Positions 1 to 8,332 of a stretch of 64,000 bases of DNA are shown piece by piece (position 1 is the first letter of the stretch; each line of letters opens with the position of its first letter). The DNA comes from Herbiconiux sp. SALV-R1 (GTDB lineage Bacteria; Actinomycetota; Actinomycetes; Actinomycetales; Microbacteriaceae): the NCBI RefSeq assembly GCF_013113715.1, contig NZ_CP053344.1:4030001-4094000 (forward strand). Reading direction: 5' to 3'. The notes below the pieces were generated by a model, which was given only the letters and a program-made list of their open reading frames with translations, ran no database searches and was not told where the DNA came from. The position numbers and the translations under genes were made by a program.

Positions 1-129
1 CGTGTGCGCCTCCCGCAGCAGCGCCTCGGCGGTGTCGACGGCGCCCACGACCTCGTGCCCCGCGTCGGCGAGCAGGCGTTCGAGCCCGGCGCGCAGCAGC
101 ACGGAGTCTTCGGCGATCAGAATGCGCAC
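1..129 (-). CDS. Response regulator, NarL/LuxR type (N-terminal part only)
   Basis: Only the first 43 codons lie in the window; the gene runs off the left edge. It begins at GTG (129-127) and reads VRILIAEDSVLLRAGLERLL, a standard receiver-domain start with the acidic pair E-D that binds magnesium. The phosphoacceptor Asp and the DNA-binding domain are outside. Its start overlaps the end of the upstream histidine kinase by 13 bases, so the two are cotranscribed and form one two-component system. The HisKA_3 type of the kinase makes a NarL-type (REC plus LuxR helix-turn-helix) regulator most likely; this is inferred from the partner, not seen. Confidence 0.9.
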   Translation of the reverse strand, partial: MRILIAEDSVLLRAGLERLLADAGHEVVGAVDTAEALLREAHT

Positions 130-1325
130 GGTGCCTCCACGGTGAGGATGGTCGGCCCGCCGGCCGGCGAGTCGAGGGTGAGGGTGCCGCCGGCCGAGCG
201 CACGCGGTCGGCGAGGCCGGTGAGCCCCACGCCGCCACCACGGCCGAGCGCTGCGCCGCCGACACCGTTGTCGAAGACGACGGCGCGCACGCCGGTGGGT
301 GACTGGGTGACGCTCACCGAGCATCCGGATGCTCGCGAGTGCTTGCTCACATTCGTGAGGGCCTCCGAGACGGCGAAGTAGAGCATGGCCTCGGTCTCTT
401 TCGAGGGGCGGGTGGGAAGGTCGACGCGCACGCTGGTGGGCACGGAGCAGTGGGAGGCGACGGCGGAGAGCGCCGCGTCGAGGCCGCGGTCGGTGAGTAC
501 GGCGGGGTGGATGCCGCGGGCCAGGTGGCGGAGGTCGGTGATCGACCCCTTGGTCTCCTGGTGGGCCTCGTCGAGGAGGGCCTTCGCGCCGGCCGGGTCG
601 GTCTCGAACTTCGAGCGGGCGAGCCCGAGGGTCATCGCGACCGACACCAGGCGGGGCTGCACCCCGTCGTGGAGGTCGCGTTCGATGCGCTGACGTTCGG
701 CCGCGGCGGCGTCGACCGCGCCCTGGCGGGCGTCTTGCAGCACGTCGACGCGCTCCTCGAGGGCGGTGGTGCGGCTCGTGCCGAGGAGGGCCCGGGCGAG
801 GCGGCGGTCGAGAAGCCCGGCGCCGACGACGTAGGCGATCAGCACGGCGAGGGCGGCGAGTGCGCTGAGGGCGGCGGCGCCGGAGCCCGCGAACCCGCGG
901 GCGAACTCGCCGCGCGAGACGAGCACCGCGAGGTCGACGCCCTGGCTGAGGATGAGCCAGAACACCGTACCGAGAATCATCGTGACGACGTGGTGAAGCA
1001 GACCCTTCCAGGTCGCGGCCGAGAAGGTGTCGAGGAAGACCTGCGCGATCCAGCCGCCGAAGCCTCTCGCCGTGGTGAGACGGCGGGGCGGGGGCGTGAC
1101 GGTGATGCCGTAGAGCGCCTCGGCGCGCCGTCGTTCGACGAAGCGCAGCCCGCGCCCCACCCGCGTGGTCACCCACAGCAGCGCGATGCCGACGCCGAAC
1201 GCCGGGATCGCCGAGATGCCCGACGCCAGCAGCGACACCATCAGCGCGAACCACACCGTGCCGAGGATGCCGTCGAGCGCCAGATCGACCGTCGCCCCCC
1301 AGAAGAACATCAGTTTCTGCTTCAC
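117..1325 (-). CDS. Sensor histidine kinase, HisKA_3 (NarL/DesK) family
   Basis: Membrane sensor kinase of 402 residues. There are two hydrophobic pairs near the N terminus (about residues 8-55 and 110-175) separated by a basic cytoplasmic stretch, an arrangement like the actinobacterial putative-sensor domain. The dimerisation box is ERDLHDGVQPRLVSVAMTLG with the phosphoacceptor His, followed by a HATPase with the N box EALTNVSKHS and a glycine-rich G box (GRGGGVGLTGLADRV). Start chosen at GTG 1325, preceded by GGTGGAGGC; an ATG five codons further in is possible, and the open frame extends upstream to 1430 without a plausible ribosome site. It overlaps the response regulator gene that follows. 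The signal sensed is not evident; the divergent amylase operon is a possible but unproven target. Confidence 0.9.
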   Translation of the reverse strand: MKQKLMFFWGATVDLALDGILGTVWFALMVSLLASGISAIPAFGVGIALLWVTTRVGRGLRFVERRRAEALYGITVTPPPRRLTTARGFGGWIAQVFLDTFSAATWKGLLHHVVTMILGTVFWLILSQGVDLAVLVSRGEFARGFAGSGAAALSALAALAVLIAYVVGAGLLDRRLARALLGTSRTTALEERVDVLQDARQGAVDAAAAERQRIERDLHDGVQPRLVSVAMTLGLARSKFETDPAGAKALLDEAHQETKGSITDLRHLARGIHPAVLTDRGLDAALSAVASHCSVPTSVRVDLPTRPSKETEAMLYFAVSEALTNVSKHSRASGCSVSVTQSPTGVRAVVFDNGVGGAALGRGGGVGLTGLADRVRSAGGTLTLDSPAGGPTILTVEAPCAF

Positions 1326-1444
1326 GCCTCCACCGTAGGGCTGCCCCACCCACCCCCACGATGCGGTTCCCCGCCCGATCGGTGCGGGGGATAACCCCCG
1401 GATGCGCGTGGTGCCGCTCGCGCATCCCATTCCACGGATTTTCC

Positions 1445-1473
1445 TTGACAGGCCCGAGAGGTTGCTGTTTTAT
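1445..1473 (+). promoter_or_regulatory. Predicted sigma-70-type promoter of the glucan operon
   Basis: TTGACA at 1445-1450, a 17-base spacer, then TTTTAT (4 of 6 to TATAAT) at 1468-1473, in an AT-richer island about 70 bases before the amylase start. A short inverted repeat GATT-CAGT-AATC (1475-1486) sits just downstream, where a LacI-type repressor could bind, but it is weak. Nothing else is evident between the divergent kinase and the amylase. Confidence 0.55.
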
Positions 1474-1540
1474 CGATTCAGTAATCTGTGTATCTCGCGG
1501 CCAAGATGCATTTCCGACGACGAAGTCAGGATGGTATCGA

Positions 1541-3418
1541 ATGTTCAGAACACGCTCGCGGGTGGGCGTCGAGTTCCGCGTCCGCCGCGCCACCGCAGCC
1601 GCCATCGGGGTCGCCCTGGTCGGCTCCGCTCTCACCGTTCCTGCGCTCGCGGCTCCGGCGTATGCCGACCCGCCCGCCTCGCCCGGCCCGCTCGCTGAGG
1701 GCGACGTCATCTACCAGGTGCTCGTCGACCGGTTCAAAGACGGCGACCCGACCAACAATGATCAGGGCGACGGAGAGTACGACCCTGACGACCTCGGCTT
1801 CTACCACGGCGGCGACTGGGCGGGGTTGACCGACGAACTCGACTACATCGCCGGCCTCGGCGTGACCGCGATCTGGCTGTCTCCGGTGTCGGAACAGCAA
1901 CCTCTCTCCCGCGACGGACTCGAGGCGAGCTACCACGGCTACTTCACCAAGAACTTCGCCACCCCCAACGAGCACTTCGGCGATACCGCCGAACTCCAAG
2001 AGCTCATCGACACCGCCCACGGCCTCGGCCTCAAGATGATCCTCGATGCGGTGCCCAACCACACCGCCGACTACCTCGCCGGCACGTCGACCACCTACTC
2101 CCCGAGCACCTACAAGCCGGACGCCCCACTCGACGATCCGTCGTACTTCCACCACAACGGCGACTGCCTGTTCAACGGCCTCGAGACCCAGACCCAGATC
2201 GAGAACTGCGACCTCGGCGGGCTCGACGACCTCGACCAGTCCGACCCCGACGTCAACGACTACCTGATGGAGACCTATAAGGACTGGGTCGACATGGGCT
2301 TCGACGGCATCCGCGTCGATGCGGCACGCTCCGTGCCCAAGGACTGGCTCGCCGACTTCGAGACCGAGATGGGCGTGCCCACCTTCGGCGAGGTGTTCGT
2401 CGGCGACGTCGACTACGTGTCGGAGTATCAGGACTCGGAGTGGGGCGTGCTCGACTTCCCCTACTTCTTCACCGTGCGGCAGGCGTTCTCGGCCGACACC
2501 GACATGAACGCGCTCGGCGACCTGTTCGACCAGGACTACAAGTACAGCAACCCGAATCGGCTCGAGACCTTCCTCGACAACCACGATCGCGCGCGCTTCC
2601 TCACCTGGGCCGACGACAACTACCAGCGGTTGCGGTCGGGCCTGACCTTCCTGCTCACCAGCAGGGGCGTGCCGGTGATCTACTACGGCACCGAGCAGGC
2701 CGACGACGGAAACGGCAATCCCTACGAGGTGCCCATCGCGAATAAGGACAACCGCAAGGACATGACCTCGTTCGACGACAACTCGAACCTCTACAACCAC
2801 ATCCAGCGCCTCACCACCATCAAGAAGGCCTACCCGGCGCTGCAGATCGGCACGCAGCGCGAGATGTGGTCGGACACCTCGGTGTACGGCTTCTCCCGCC
2901 GGGTCGACTCCACCGGTGCCGAGGCCATCACCCTCTCGTCGAACTCGTGGGGTACGCAGACGCGCACCATCCCGCTGCGTGCCGAGAGCTCGATCACGGT
3001 CGGCACCGTGCTCACCAACCTCATGAACACGAGCGACACCGTGACCGTCGCCTCGGGCGGAGTGACCGGCAAGCAGATCACGGTGAGCCTCGGGGAGCAC
3101 GAGACGAAGGTCTACGCTCCCGGCACCCCGGTCTCGACCTATTCGCCCGAGGCGCGCAACACCACGAAGATCCGCGTGCACTACAACGTGGGGCTCGGTC
3201 ACTCCATCGCGATTCGCGGCGACGAGTATCCCTTCACCTGGACTTCGGGTCGTGGTGCGCGCAACGTGGCGAGCGACGTCTGGGAGTTCGAGGTGGAGCG
3301 CATCCCCGATGGCGAGACCTTCGAGTTCAAGCCCCTCATCGATGATGCGACCTGGTCGACCGGCAGCAACTTCACGGGGACGGGCGGCGATGTGATCGAC
3401 ATCTATCCGACCTTCTAG
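1541..3418 (+). CDS. Secreted GH13 alpha-amylase-like enzyme
   Basis: Extracellular hydrolase of alpha-1,4-glucans (starch, dextrins), 625 residues. A signal peptide is clear: a basic start (MFRTRSRVG), a hydrophobic core (AAAIGVALVGSALTVPALA) and an APAYA-type cleavage region near residue 36. The GH13 barrel shows all four conserved regions: DAVPNH (about 169), GFDGIRVDAAR with the Asp nucleophile (about 259), FGEVF with the Glu acid (about 283) and LDNHD (about 348). An all-beta region follows the barrel, and the last about 80 residues look like a carbohydrate-binding or starch-binding beta-sandwich (inferred). Start chosen at ATG 1541 because the signal peptide begins there. First gene of the operon; its product would feed the ABC importer. 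CGTase or cyclomaltodextrinase activity within GH13 cannot be excluded. Confidence 0.9.
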   Translation: MFRTRSRVGVEFRVRRATAAAIGVALVGSALTVPALAAPAYADPPASPGPLAEGDVIYQVLVDRFKDGDPTNNDQGDGEYDPDDLGFYHGGDWAGLTDELDYIAGLGVTAIWLSPVSEQQPLSRDGLEASYHGYFTKNFATPNEHFGDTAELQELIDTAHGLGLKMILDAVPNHTADYLAGTSTTYSPSTYKPDAPLDDPSYFHHNGDCLFNGLETQTQIENCDLGGLDDLDQSDPDVNDYLMETYKDWVDMGFDGIRVDAARSVPKDWLADFETEMGVPTFGEVFVGDVDYVSEYQDSEWGVLDFPYFFTVRQAFSADTDMNALGDLFDQDYKYSNPNRLETFLDNHDRARFLTWADDNYQRLRSGLTFLLTSRGVPVIYYGTEQADDGNGNPYEVPIANKDNRKDMTSFDDNSNLYNHIQRLTTIKKAYPALQIGTQREMWSDTSVYGFSRRVDSTGAEAITLSSNSWGTQTRTIPLRAESSITVGTVLTNLMNTSDTVTVASGGVTGKQITVSLGEHETKVYAPGTPVSTYSPEARNTTKIRVHYNVGLGHSIAIRGDEYPFTWTSGRGARNVASDVWEFEVERIPDGETFEFKPLIDDATWSTGSNFTGTGGDVIDIYPTF

Positions 3419-3428
3419 CACACAGACC

Positions 3429-3469
3429 CCGTCCGGGCGGCGCGGCCGCGAACAGCGCCGTCCGGGCGG
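3429..3469 (+). repeat. Twelve-base direct repeat around a GC hairpin
   Basis: CCGTCCGGGCGG occurs at 3429-3440 and 3458-3469, 29 bases apart, flanking GGCGC...GCGCC arms. It lies in the 96-base gap between amylase and alpha-glucosidase. It may be a processing or attenuation hairpin that uncouples the secreted enzyme from the rest of the operon; no T-run follows, so a terminator is not supported. Confidence 0.35.
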
Positions 3470-3514
3470 CTCCACCCCACCCCTGCAGCTTCCCCGACCC
3501 GAAAGACACGATCC

Positions 3515-5299
3515 GTGAATGCATCCTCGACCCGTCGCCCCTGGTGGAGCGACGCCGTGGTCTACCAGATCTACGTGCGGTCGTACCGCGACGCCTCCGG
3601 TGACGGCATCGGAGATCTCGCGGGCATCCGTGCCGGTCTCGACGACCTCGACCGGCTCGGCGTCGACGCCGTGTGGCTCAACCCCTGCTATGTCTCTCCG
3701 CAGCGCGATCACGGCTACGACATCGCCGACTACTTCGACATCGACCCCGCCTACGGCACCGTCGCCGACCTCGAAGAGCTCGTCGTCGCGGCTCACGACC
3801 GCGGCATCCGCGTGCTCATGGACCTGGTGGCGAACCACTGCTCGACCGATCACACGTGGTTCACGACGGCCCTCGCGTCGCCCCCAGGTAGTGCGGAGCG
3901 TGCCCGCTTCCTCTTCCGTGACGGGAGAGGCGACGCCGGCGAGCTGCCTCCGAACAACTGGCAGAGCGTGTTCGGCGGCCCTGCTTGGACCCGTGTCGTC
4001 GAGGCCGACGGCCAGCCAGGGCAGTGGTACTTCCATGCCTTCGACGCAGGCCAGCCCGACTTCGACTGGAGGAACCCCGAGGTCGCACACTACTTCGAGG
4101 GCGTGCTCGACTTCTGGTTCGCGAAGGGGGTCGACGGGTTCCGCATCGACGTGGCGCACGGGCACGTGAAGAGCGCGGACCTCGCCGACTGGCCGGGGGC
4201 CGACGACGGCACCGGTGGCCACAACTACGCCATGTGGGATCAGCCGGAGGTGCATGACATCTACCGCTCCTGGCGGTCGCTCGGCGATCGCAGGCCCGTA
4301 CCCGCCTATTTCGTCGGCGAGATCTGGGTTCCCTCAATCGACTCACTGGCCGCCTACCTCCGCCCCGACGAGTTGCACCAGGCCTTCAACTTCGACCTCT
4401 TGGTGCAGCCGTGGGACGCCGGCCGGATGCGCGCTGCCGTCACCGCAGGATTGGCTCAGGGCACGGCGGTGGGAGGAGCGCCTGCCTGGGCGCTCGCCAA
4501 CCACGACGTGCACCGGGCGGCCACACGCTACGGGCAGGAGCAGCACCTCGGCGCCCCCGACCCCACCGACATGATCGCCGCGGCGCGACGCACGGGCCCC
4601 GTCGACGTCGAACTCGGAACGAGACGGTCGCTCGCTGCAACCTTCCTCCTCCTCGCCCTCCCCGGCACGGCCTTCCTCTACCAGGGAGAGGAGCTCGGGC
4701 TGCCCGAGGTCTTCGACCTCCCCGACGACGCGCGCCAGGATCCCATCTGGCTCCGTTCCGGCGGCGTCGAACTCGGCCGCGACGGCTGCCGGGTACCCCT
4801 GCCCTGGTCCACCGATGCCGCGAACTTCGGGTTCACGCCTCCTGGATCGACAGCCGAACCCTGGCTGCCACAGCCCGATTGGTTCGCCTCATTCGCCTAC
4901 GACCGTCAGCGGTCCGATGCCCGTTCGATGCTGCGGGTGACGGGGGACCTCATCCGGATGCGCAAGCACCTGTTCGCACCCACCGACGAGGTCGTGTGGA
5001 TCGAGCATCCCGATCCGCATGTGCTCGCATTCCGGAGGGGAGACGCCGCCTGCGCGGTGAACTTCGGCGAGCACGCCGCTCGCATCCCCCAGGAGTGGGC
5101 CGCGCAGCCGATCATCGCTTCCGCCGGCGGTGGAAGCGCCGACGACCCCGGGTCCGACGGAGACATCCTCCTCGAGCCCGACAGCGCGGCCTGGTTCGCG
5201 CTCGACCCCGCTGCCGCAGATGCGGCTGCACGCGGCGGGGCGCACCCCAGAGTCGACACCGACTCGCCCTCATCACATCGCGACACCGTGGGCGCCTGA
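3515..5299 (+). CDS. GH13 alpha-glucosidase (cytoplasmic)
   Basis: Intracellular enzyme of 594 residues that would release glucose from the non-reducing end of imported malto-oligosaccharides. No signal peptide. The N terminus (WWSDAVVYQIYVRSYRDASG) is the classic alpha-glucosidase/oligo-1,6-glucosidase opening. Conserved GH13 regions: LMDLVANH, GFRIDVAHG with the nucleophile Asp near 211, VGEIWV with the acid Glu near 269, and LANHDVHR. Start is GTG 3515, the first codon before this opening; the ribosome site is poor (CGAAAGA). Next gene begins 26 bases after the stop. Alpha-1,6 or sucrose specificity is possible within the same subfamily. Confidence 0.9.
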   Translation: MNASSTRRPWWSDAVVYQIYVRSYRDASGDGIGDLAGIRAGLDDLDRLGVDAVWLNPCYVSPQRDHGYDIADYFDIDPAYGTVADLEELVVAAHDRGIRVLMDLVANHCSTDHTWFTTALASPPGSAERARFLFRDGRGDAGELPPNNWQSVFGGPAWTRVVEADGQPGQWYFHAFDAGQPDFDWRNPEVAHYFEGVLDFWFAKGVDGFRIDVAHGHVKSADLADWPGADDGTGGHNYAMWDQPEVHDIYRSWRSLGDRRPVPAYFVGEIWVPSIDSLAAYLRPDELHQAFNFDLLVQPWDAGRMRAAVTAGLAQGTAVGGAPAWALANHDVHRAATRYGQEQHLGAPDPTDMIAAARRTGPVDVELGTRRSLAATFLLLALPGTAFLYQGEELGLPEVFDLPDDARQDPIWLRSGGVELGRDGCRVPLPWSTDAANFGFTPPGSTAEPWLPQPDWFASFAYDRQRSDARSMLRVTGDLIRMRKHLFAPTDEVVWIEHPDPHVLAFRRGDAACAVNFGEHAARIPQEWAAQPIIASAGGGSADDPGSDGDILLEPDSAAWFALDPAAADAAARGGAHPRVDTDSPSSHRDTVGA

Positions 5300-5325
5300 G
5301 CCCACGAACACAGCTAGGAGCAATG

Positions 5326-6594
5326 ATGCACCGGAAACCACTCACACTCGCCGCCATCGGGGCGGCCGGACTGCTCGCCCTCACCGGGTGCAGCGCCTCT
5401 GGTGGCGACGCCGCGGGCGGCACCACCGAGGTCACCGTCTGGCACTACTGGGACGGCACCAATGCCGACACCTTCGATGCGATGGTCGACGATTACAACG
5501 CCGATCATCCTGACGTGAAGATCAAGTCCTCGCAGGTACCCAACGCCGACTTCCTCACGAAGCTGCGTGCCTCGGCGACGTCGAAGACCCTTCCCGACCT
5601 GGCCATCGGCGACCTGGTGTGGGTGCCCCAGATCGAGCAGATCGGCTCCCTCGCCGATCTCACCCCCTTCATCCCCTCCGAGACCCTCGATGACATCACA
5701 CCCGCTCTGACCTCGTTCGGGACCATCGACGGGAAGCAGGTCTCGGTGCCCGTGTCGGCCAACAACCTCGCCTACATGTACAACAAGACGCTGTTCGAGG
5801 AGGCGGGCCTCGACCCCGAAGCGCCGCCCACCACCTGGGAGGAGCTCATGGCAGACGGCAAGACGGTTCTGGAGAAGACCGGCAAACCCGGTTACGACCT
5901 GTTCACCCAGGCCGGGGACAACGGTGAAGGCCTCACCTGGAACTTTCAGGTGAATCTCTGGCAGGCGGGCGGGGAGTTCCTCACCGCCGACAACTCGGCG
6001 GCGGCATTCAACACGCCCGAGGGTGAGAAGGCACTGCAGTTCTGGGTCGACCTCATCGACTCCGGAATCAGTCCCTACGCCAAGTGGGGCGAGTTCGAGA
6101 AGGGCCAGGGCGGCTCCGCCCAGGAAGGCTCGTGGATGGTCGGTATCTGGGCCGCCGACCCGCCGTTCGAGTTCGGCACGGCCAAGGCTCCCTATCCGAG
6201 TGACGGTGTGCCGGCCACGAACCTCGGCGGGGAGCAGGCCATGGTGTTCGACAACTCCGACGCCACCACCGAGGCGGCGGCCGACTTCCTGAGCTGGTTC
6301 CTGGAGCCCGAGCAGGTCACGAGCTGGAGCGAGCAGACCGGCATGCTCCCCGTCACCACCTCCGTCGCCACGAGCGCCGACTACCTCGAGTGGGTGAACG
6401 ACACGGAGCCGCGTCTACTGCCCTACGTCGAGCAGATGGCTGACGCCCATGCCCGCCCGAACACGCCGCTGTACCCGAAGATCTCCTTCGCATTCGCCAC
6501 CGCCATCGAGACGGCCCTGAGCGGCCAGGCGAGCGTCAGCGAGGCACTCGACGCAGCCGAGACCGCCGTCAACGACGTCATCGAGAAGGGCTGA
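5326..6594 (+). CDS. ABC transporter sugar-binding lipoprotein
   Basis: Family 1 extracellular solute-binding protein, 422 residues, MalE-like, expected to capture maltodextrins or related oligosaccharides at the membrane surface. The lipoprotein signal is textbook: a basic start, a hydrophobic core and the lipobox LALTGC with the lipidated Cys at residue 22. Mature protein opens with VTVWHYWDGTNADTFDAMV, typical of the family. Two adjacent ATGs exist (5323 and 5326); the second has the better distance from GGAG at 5317-5320 and was chosen. Immediately followed by two permease genes. Substrate is inferred from the neighbouring glucan enzymes. Confidence 0.93.
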   Translation: MHRKPLTLAAIGAAGLLALTGCSASGGDAAGGTTEVTVWHYWDGTNADTFDAMVDDYNADHPDVKIKSSQVPNADFLTKLRASATSKTLPDLAIGDLVWVPQIEQIGSLADLTPFIPSETLDDITPALTSFGTIDGKQVSVPVSANNLAYMYNKTLFEEAGLDPEAPPTTWEELMADGKTVLEKTGKPGYDLFTQAGDNGEGLTWNFQVNLWQAGGEFLTADNSAAAFNTPEGEKALQFWVDLIDSGISPYAKWGEFEKGQGGSAQEGSWMVGIWAADPPFEFGTAKAPYPSDGVPATNLGGEQAMVFDNSDATTEAAADFLSWFLEPEQVTSWSEQTGMLPVTTSVATSADYLEWVNDTEPRLLPYVEQMADAHARPNTPLYPKISFAFATAIETALSGQASVSEALDAAETAVNDVIEKG

Positions 6595-6602
6595 GCGGTT
6601 CC

Positions 6603-7514
6603 GTGACCGAGCACCGCATGTTCGCGCCGCGGCGCGAGCGCTACGAGCGCGAGCAGGTGATCACGGCGGTCGTGTTCCTCCTGCCCGCGCTCGTGGTGCT
6701 CGGGGTCTTTGTGATCTACCCGATCGTCGCGGCCGGGCAGATCAGCCTCACCTCGTGGAACGGCTTCGACCCGGTGAAGGAGTTCATCGGCTTCGACAAC
6801 TACGCCCGCCTGTTCAGCGACCCCGAGTTCTGGAACAGTCTCCTGGTCACCTGCGTCTACGCCGTCGGCGTGTGTCTGCTGTCGGTGGCCACGGGCCTCA
6901 CCATCGCCCTCCTGCTCGACGCCCCGCTCCGTGGCCGCGGCTTCTACCGAGGGATCTACTTCCTCCCCGCCGTCACGTCCTCGGTAGCGGCGGCGATCGT
7001 CTGGAAATACATGCTCGATCCGGCGGGCTTCGTGAACGGGGTGCTCGCGCTCGTCGGCATCGAGGGCCCCGACTGGCTGCAAGACCGCTGGCTCGCCCTC
7101 GGCGCACTCACGGCGCTCACGGTGTGGAAGAACCTCGGCTTCAACGCCATCCTCTACCTCACCGCTCTTCAGGCCCTCCCGCAGGGGGTGTTCGAGGCGG
7201 CTCAGCTCGACGGCGCCGGCTTCTGGCATCGCCTCCGGCACCTCACCATCCCGCTCCTGGCGCCGATGACCTTCTTCGTCGTGGTGCAGGCCCTGATCAC
7301 CAGCTTCCAGGCCTTCGATCTGGTCTACGTGCTCACCGGAGGTGGACCGCAGGGGGGCACAGAGGTGCTCGGGATGCTGATGTACCGCGAGGCGTTCCGT
7401 CTCGGTGACTTCGGCTACGGAACCGCAATCGCCTTCGTCACCCTGGCACTCGTGCTCGGTGTCTCGCTCGTCAACTGGCGAGCATCCGGCGCGGGAAGGT
7501 CATCGCTCCGATGA
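6603..7514 (+). CDS. ABC sugar permease, MalF-like
   Basis: First integral-membrane subunit of the CUT1-type importer, 303 residues, about six membrane helices. The inner-membrane contact (EAA) loop reads EAAQLDGAGFWHRLRHLTIP, the coupling site for the ATPase. GTG start 8 bases after the binding-protein stop; the 3' end overlaps the next permease by four bases (ATGA), so translation is coupled. No ATPase gene accompanies the pair; actinobacterial CUT1 systems commonly share one MsiK-type ATPase encoded elsewhere. Confidence 0.93.
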   Translation: MTEHRMFAPRRERYEREQVITAVVFLLPALVVLGVFVIYPIVAAGQISLTSWNGFDPVKEFIGFDNYARLFSDPEFWNSLLVTCVYAVGVCLLSVATGLTIALLLDAPLRGRGFYRGIYFLPAVTSSVAAAIVWKYMLDPAGFVNGVLALVGIEGPDWLQDRWLALGALTALTVWKNLGFNAILYLTALQALPQGVFEAAQLDGAGFWHRLRHLTIPLLAPMTFFVVVQALITSFQAFDLVYVLTGGGPQGGTEVLGMLMYREAFRLGDFGYGTAIAFVTLALVLGVSLVNWRASGAGRSSLR

Positions 7515-8332
7515 GGCGCTCCACTCGACTCAACCTGGTGCGCCACCTCGTGCTCATCGCCGGCTCGGCCGTCGTGGTCGTGCCCTTCCTGTGGATGTTC
7601 ACCACCGCCCTCCAGTCCCGGGCGGAGACCTACACGAACACCTCCATCCTGCCCACCTCGTGGCACTGGGAGAACTTCGCACAGGCATGGGAGGCCGCGC
7701 CGTTCGGCCAGTACTACCTGAACAGCATCGTCATGTCGGCGGGCATCGTCACCGGGCACCTCGTGCTCGATGCGCTCGCCGCCTACGCGTTTGCACGGCT
7801 GCGCTTCCCGTTCCGCAACACGCTCTTCGTCGTGCTGCTGGCTGCGCTCATGATCCCGACGTTCGTCACCATCATCCCCGCCTACGCGATCGTCGCAGAC
7901 CTCGGCTGGATCGACACCTACTGGGGTCTCATCGTGCCGCGCCTCGCCGACGTGTTCGGCATCATCCTGCTCCGCCAGTTCTTCGCGTCCATCCCCGTCG
8001 AACTCGAAGACGCGGCGCGCATCGACGGCTGCAGTCGCGTCGGAACCTTCTTCCGAGTGATCGTGCCGCTGTCGAGGCCGGCGTTCGCCACGCTCGCGAT
8101 CTTCAGCTTCCTGTTCGCCTGGAACGACTTCCTCTGGCCGCTCCTCGTCACCAACACGGATGAGGTGCGCACCATCCAGATCGGTCTCGCTTCATTCGTC
8201 GGCCGCTACGGCACGTCGTGGAACTACCTCATGGCCGGCACCCTGACGGCGACCATCCCGAGCATCGTCGTCTTCCTCTTCTTCCAGCGCGCCCTCGTGC
8301 GCGGCATCGCCACGACAGGACTGAAGGACTGA
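7511..8332 (+). CDS. ABC sugar permease, MalG-like
   Basis: Second membrane subunit of the importer, 273 residues. A hydrophobic N-terminal helix is followed by the periplasmic-type segment and five further helices. The EAA loop is ELEDAARIDGCSRVGTFFRV with the conserved Gly. Starts inside the stop of the first permease (ATGA) and its own stop overlaps the next start (TGATG), so the whole importer and the cyclomaltodextrinase are translationally coupled. Confidence 0.93.
   Translation: MRRSTRLNLVRHLVLIAGSAVVVVPFLWMFTTALQSRAETYTNTSILPTSWHWENFAQAWEAAPFGQYYLNSIVMSAGIVTGHLVLDALAAYAFARLRFPFRNTLFVVLLAALMIPTFVTIIPAYAIVADLGWIDTYWGLIVPRLADVFGIILLRQFFASIPVELEDAARIDGCSRVGTFFRVIVPLSRPAFATLAIFSFLFAWNDFLWPLLVTNTDEVRTIQIGLASFVGRYGTSWNYLMAGTLTATIPSIVVFLFFQRALVRGIATTGLKD

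Noticed and set aside
3429-3469. A sixth member of the R family (29-base period)
   Set aside because: The period is 29 but there is no inverted core and no TCCATC or TCCGTC core with flanking AACT; treated as coincidence.
1526-4255. 909-codon open frame on the minus strand across the amylase and alpha-glucosidase genes
   Set aside because: Antisense shadow of GC-rich coding sequence: Val/Glu/Arg/Gly-rich with no domain; the plus-strand genes carry all GH13 motifs.
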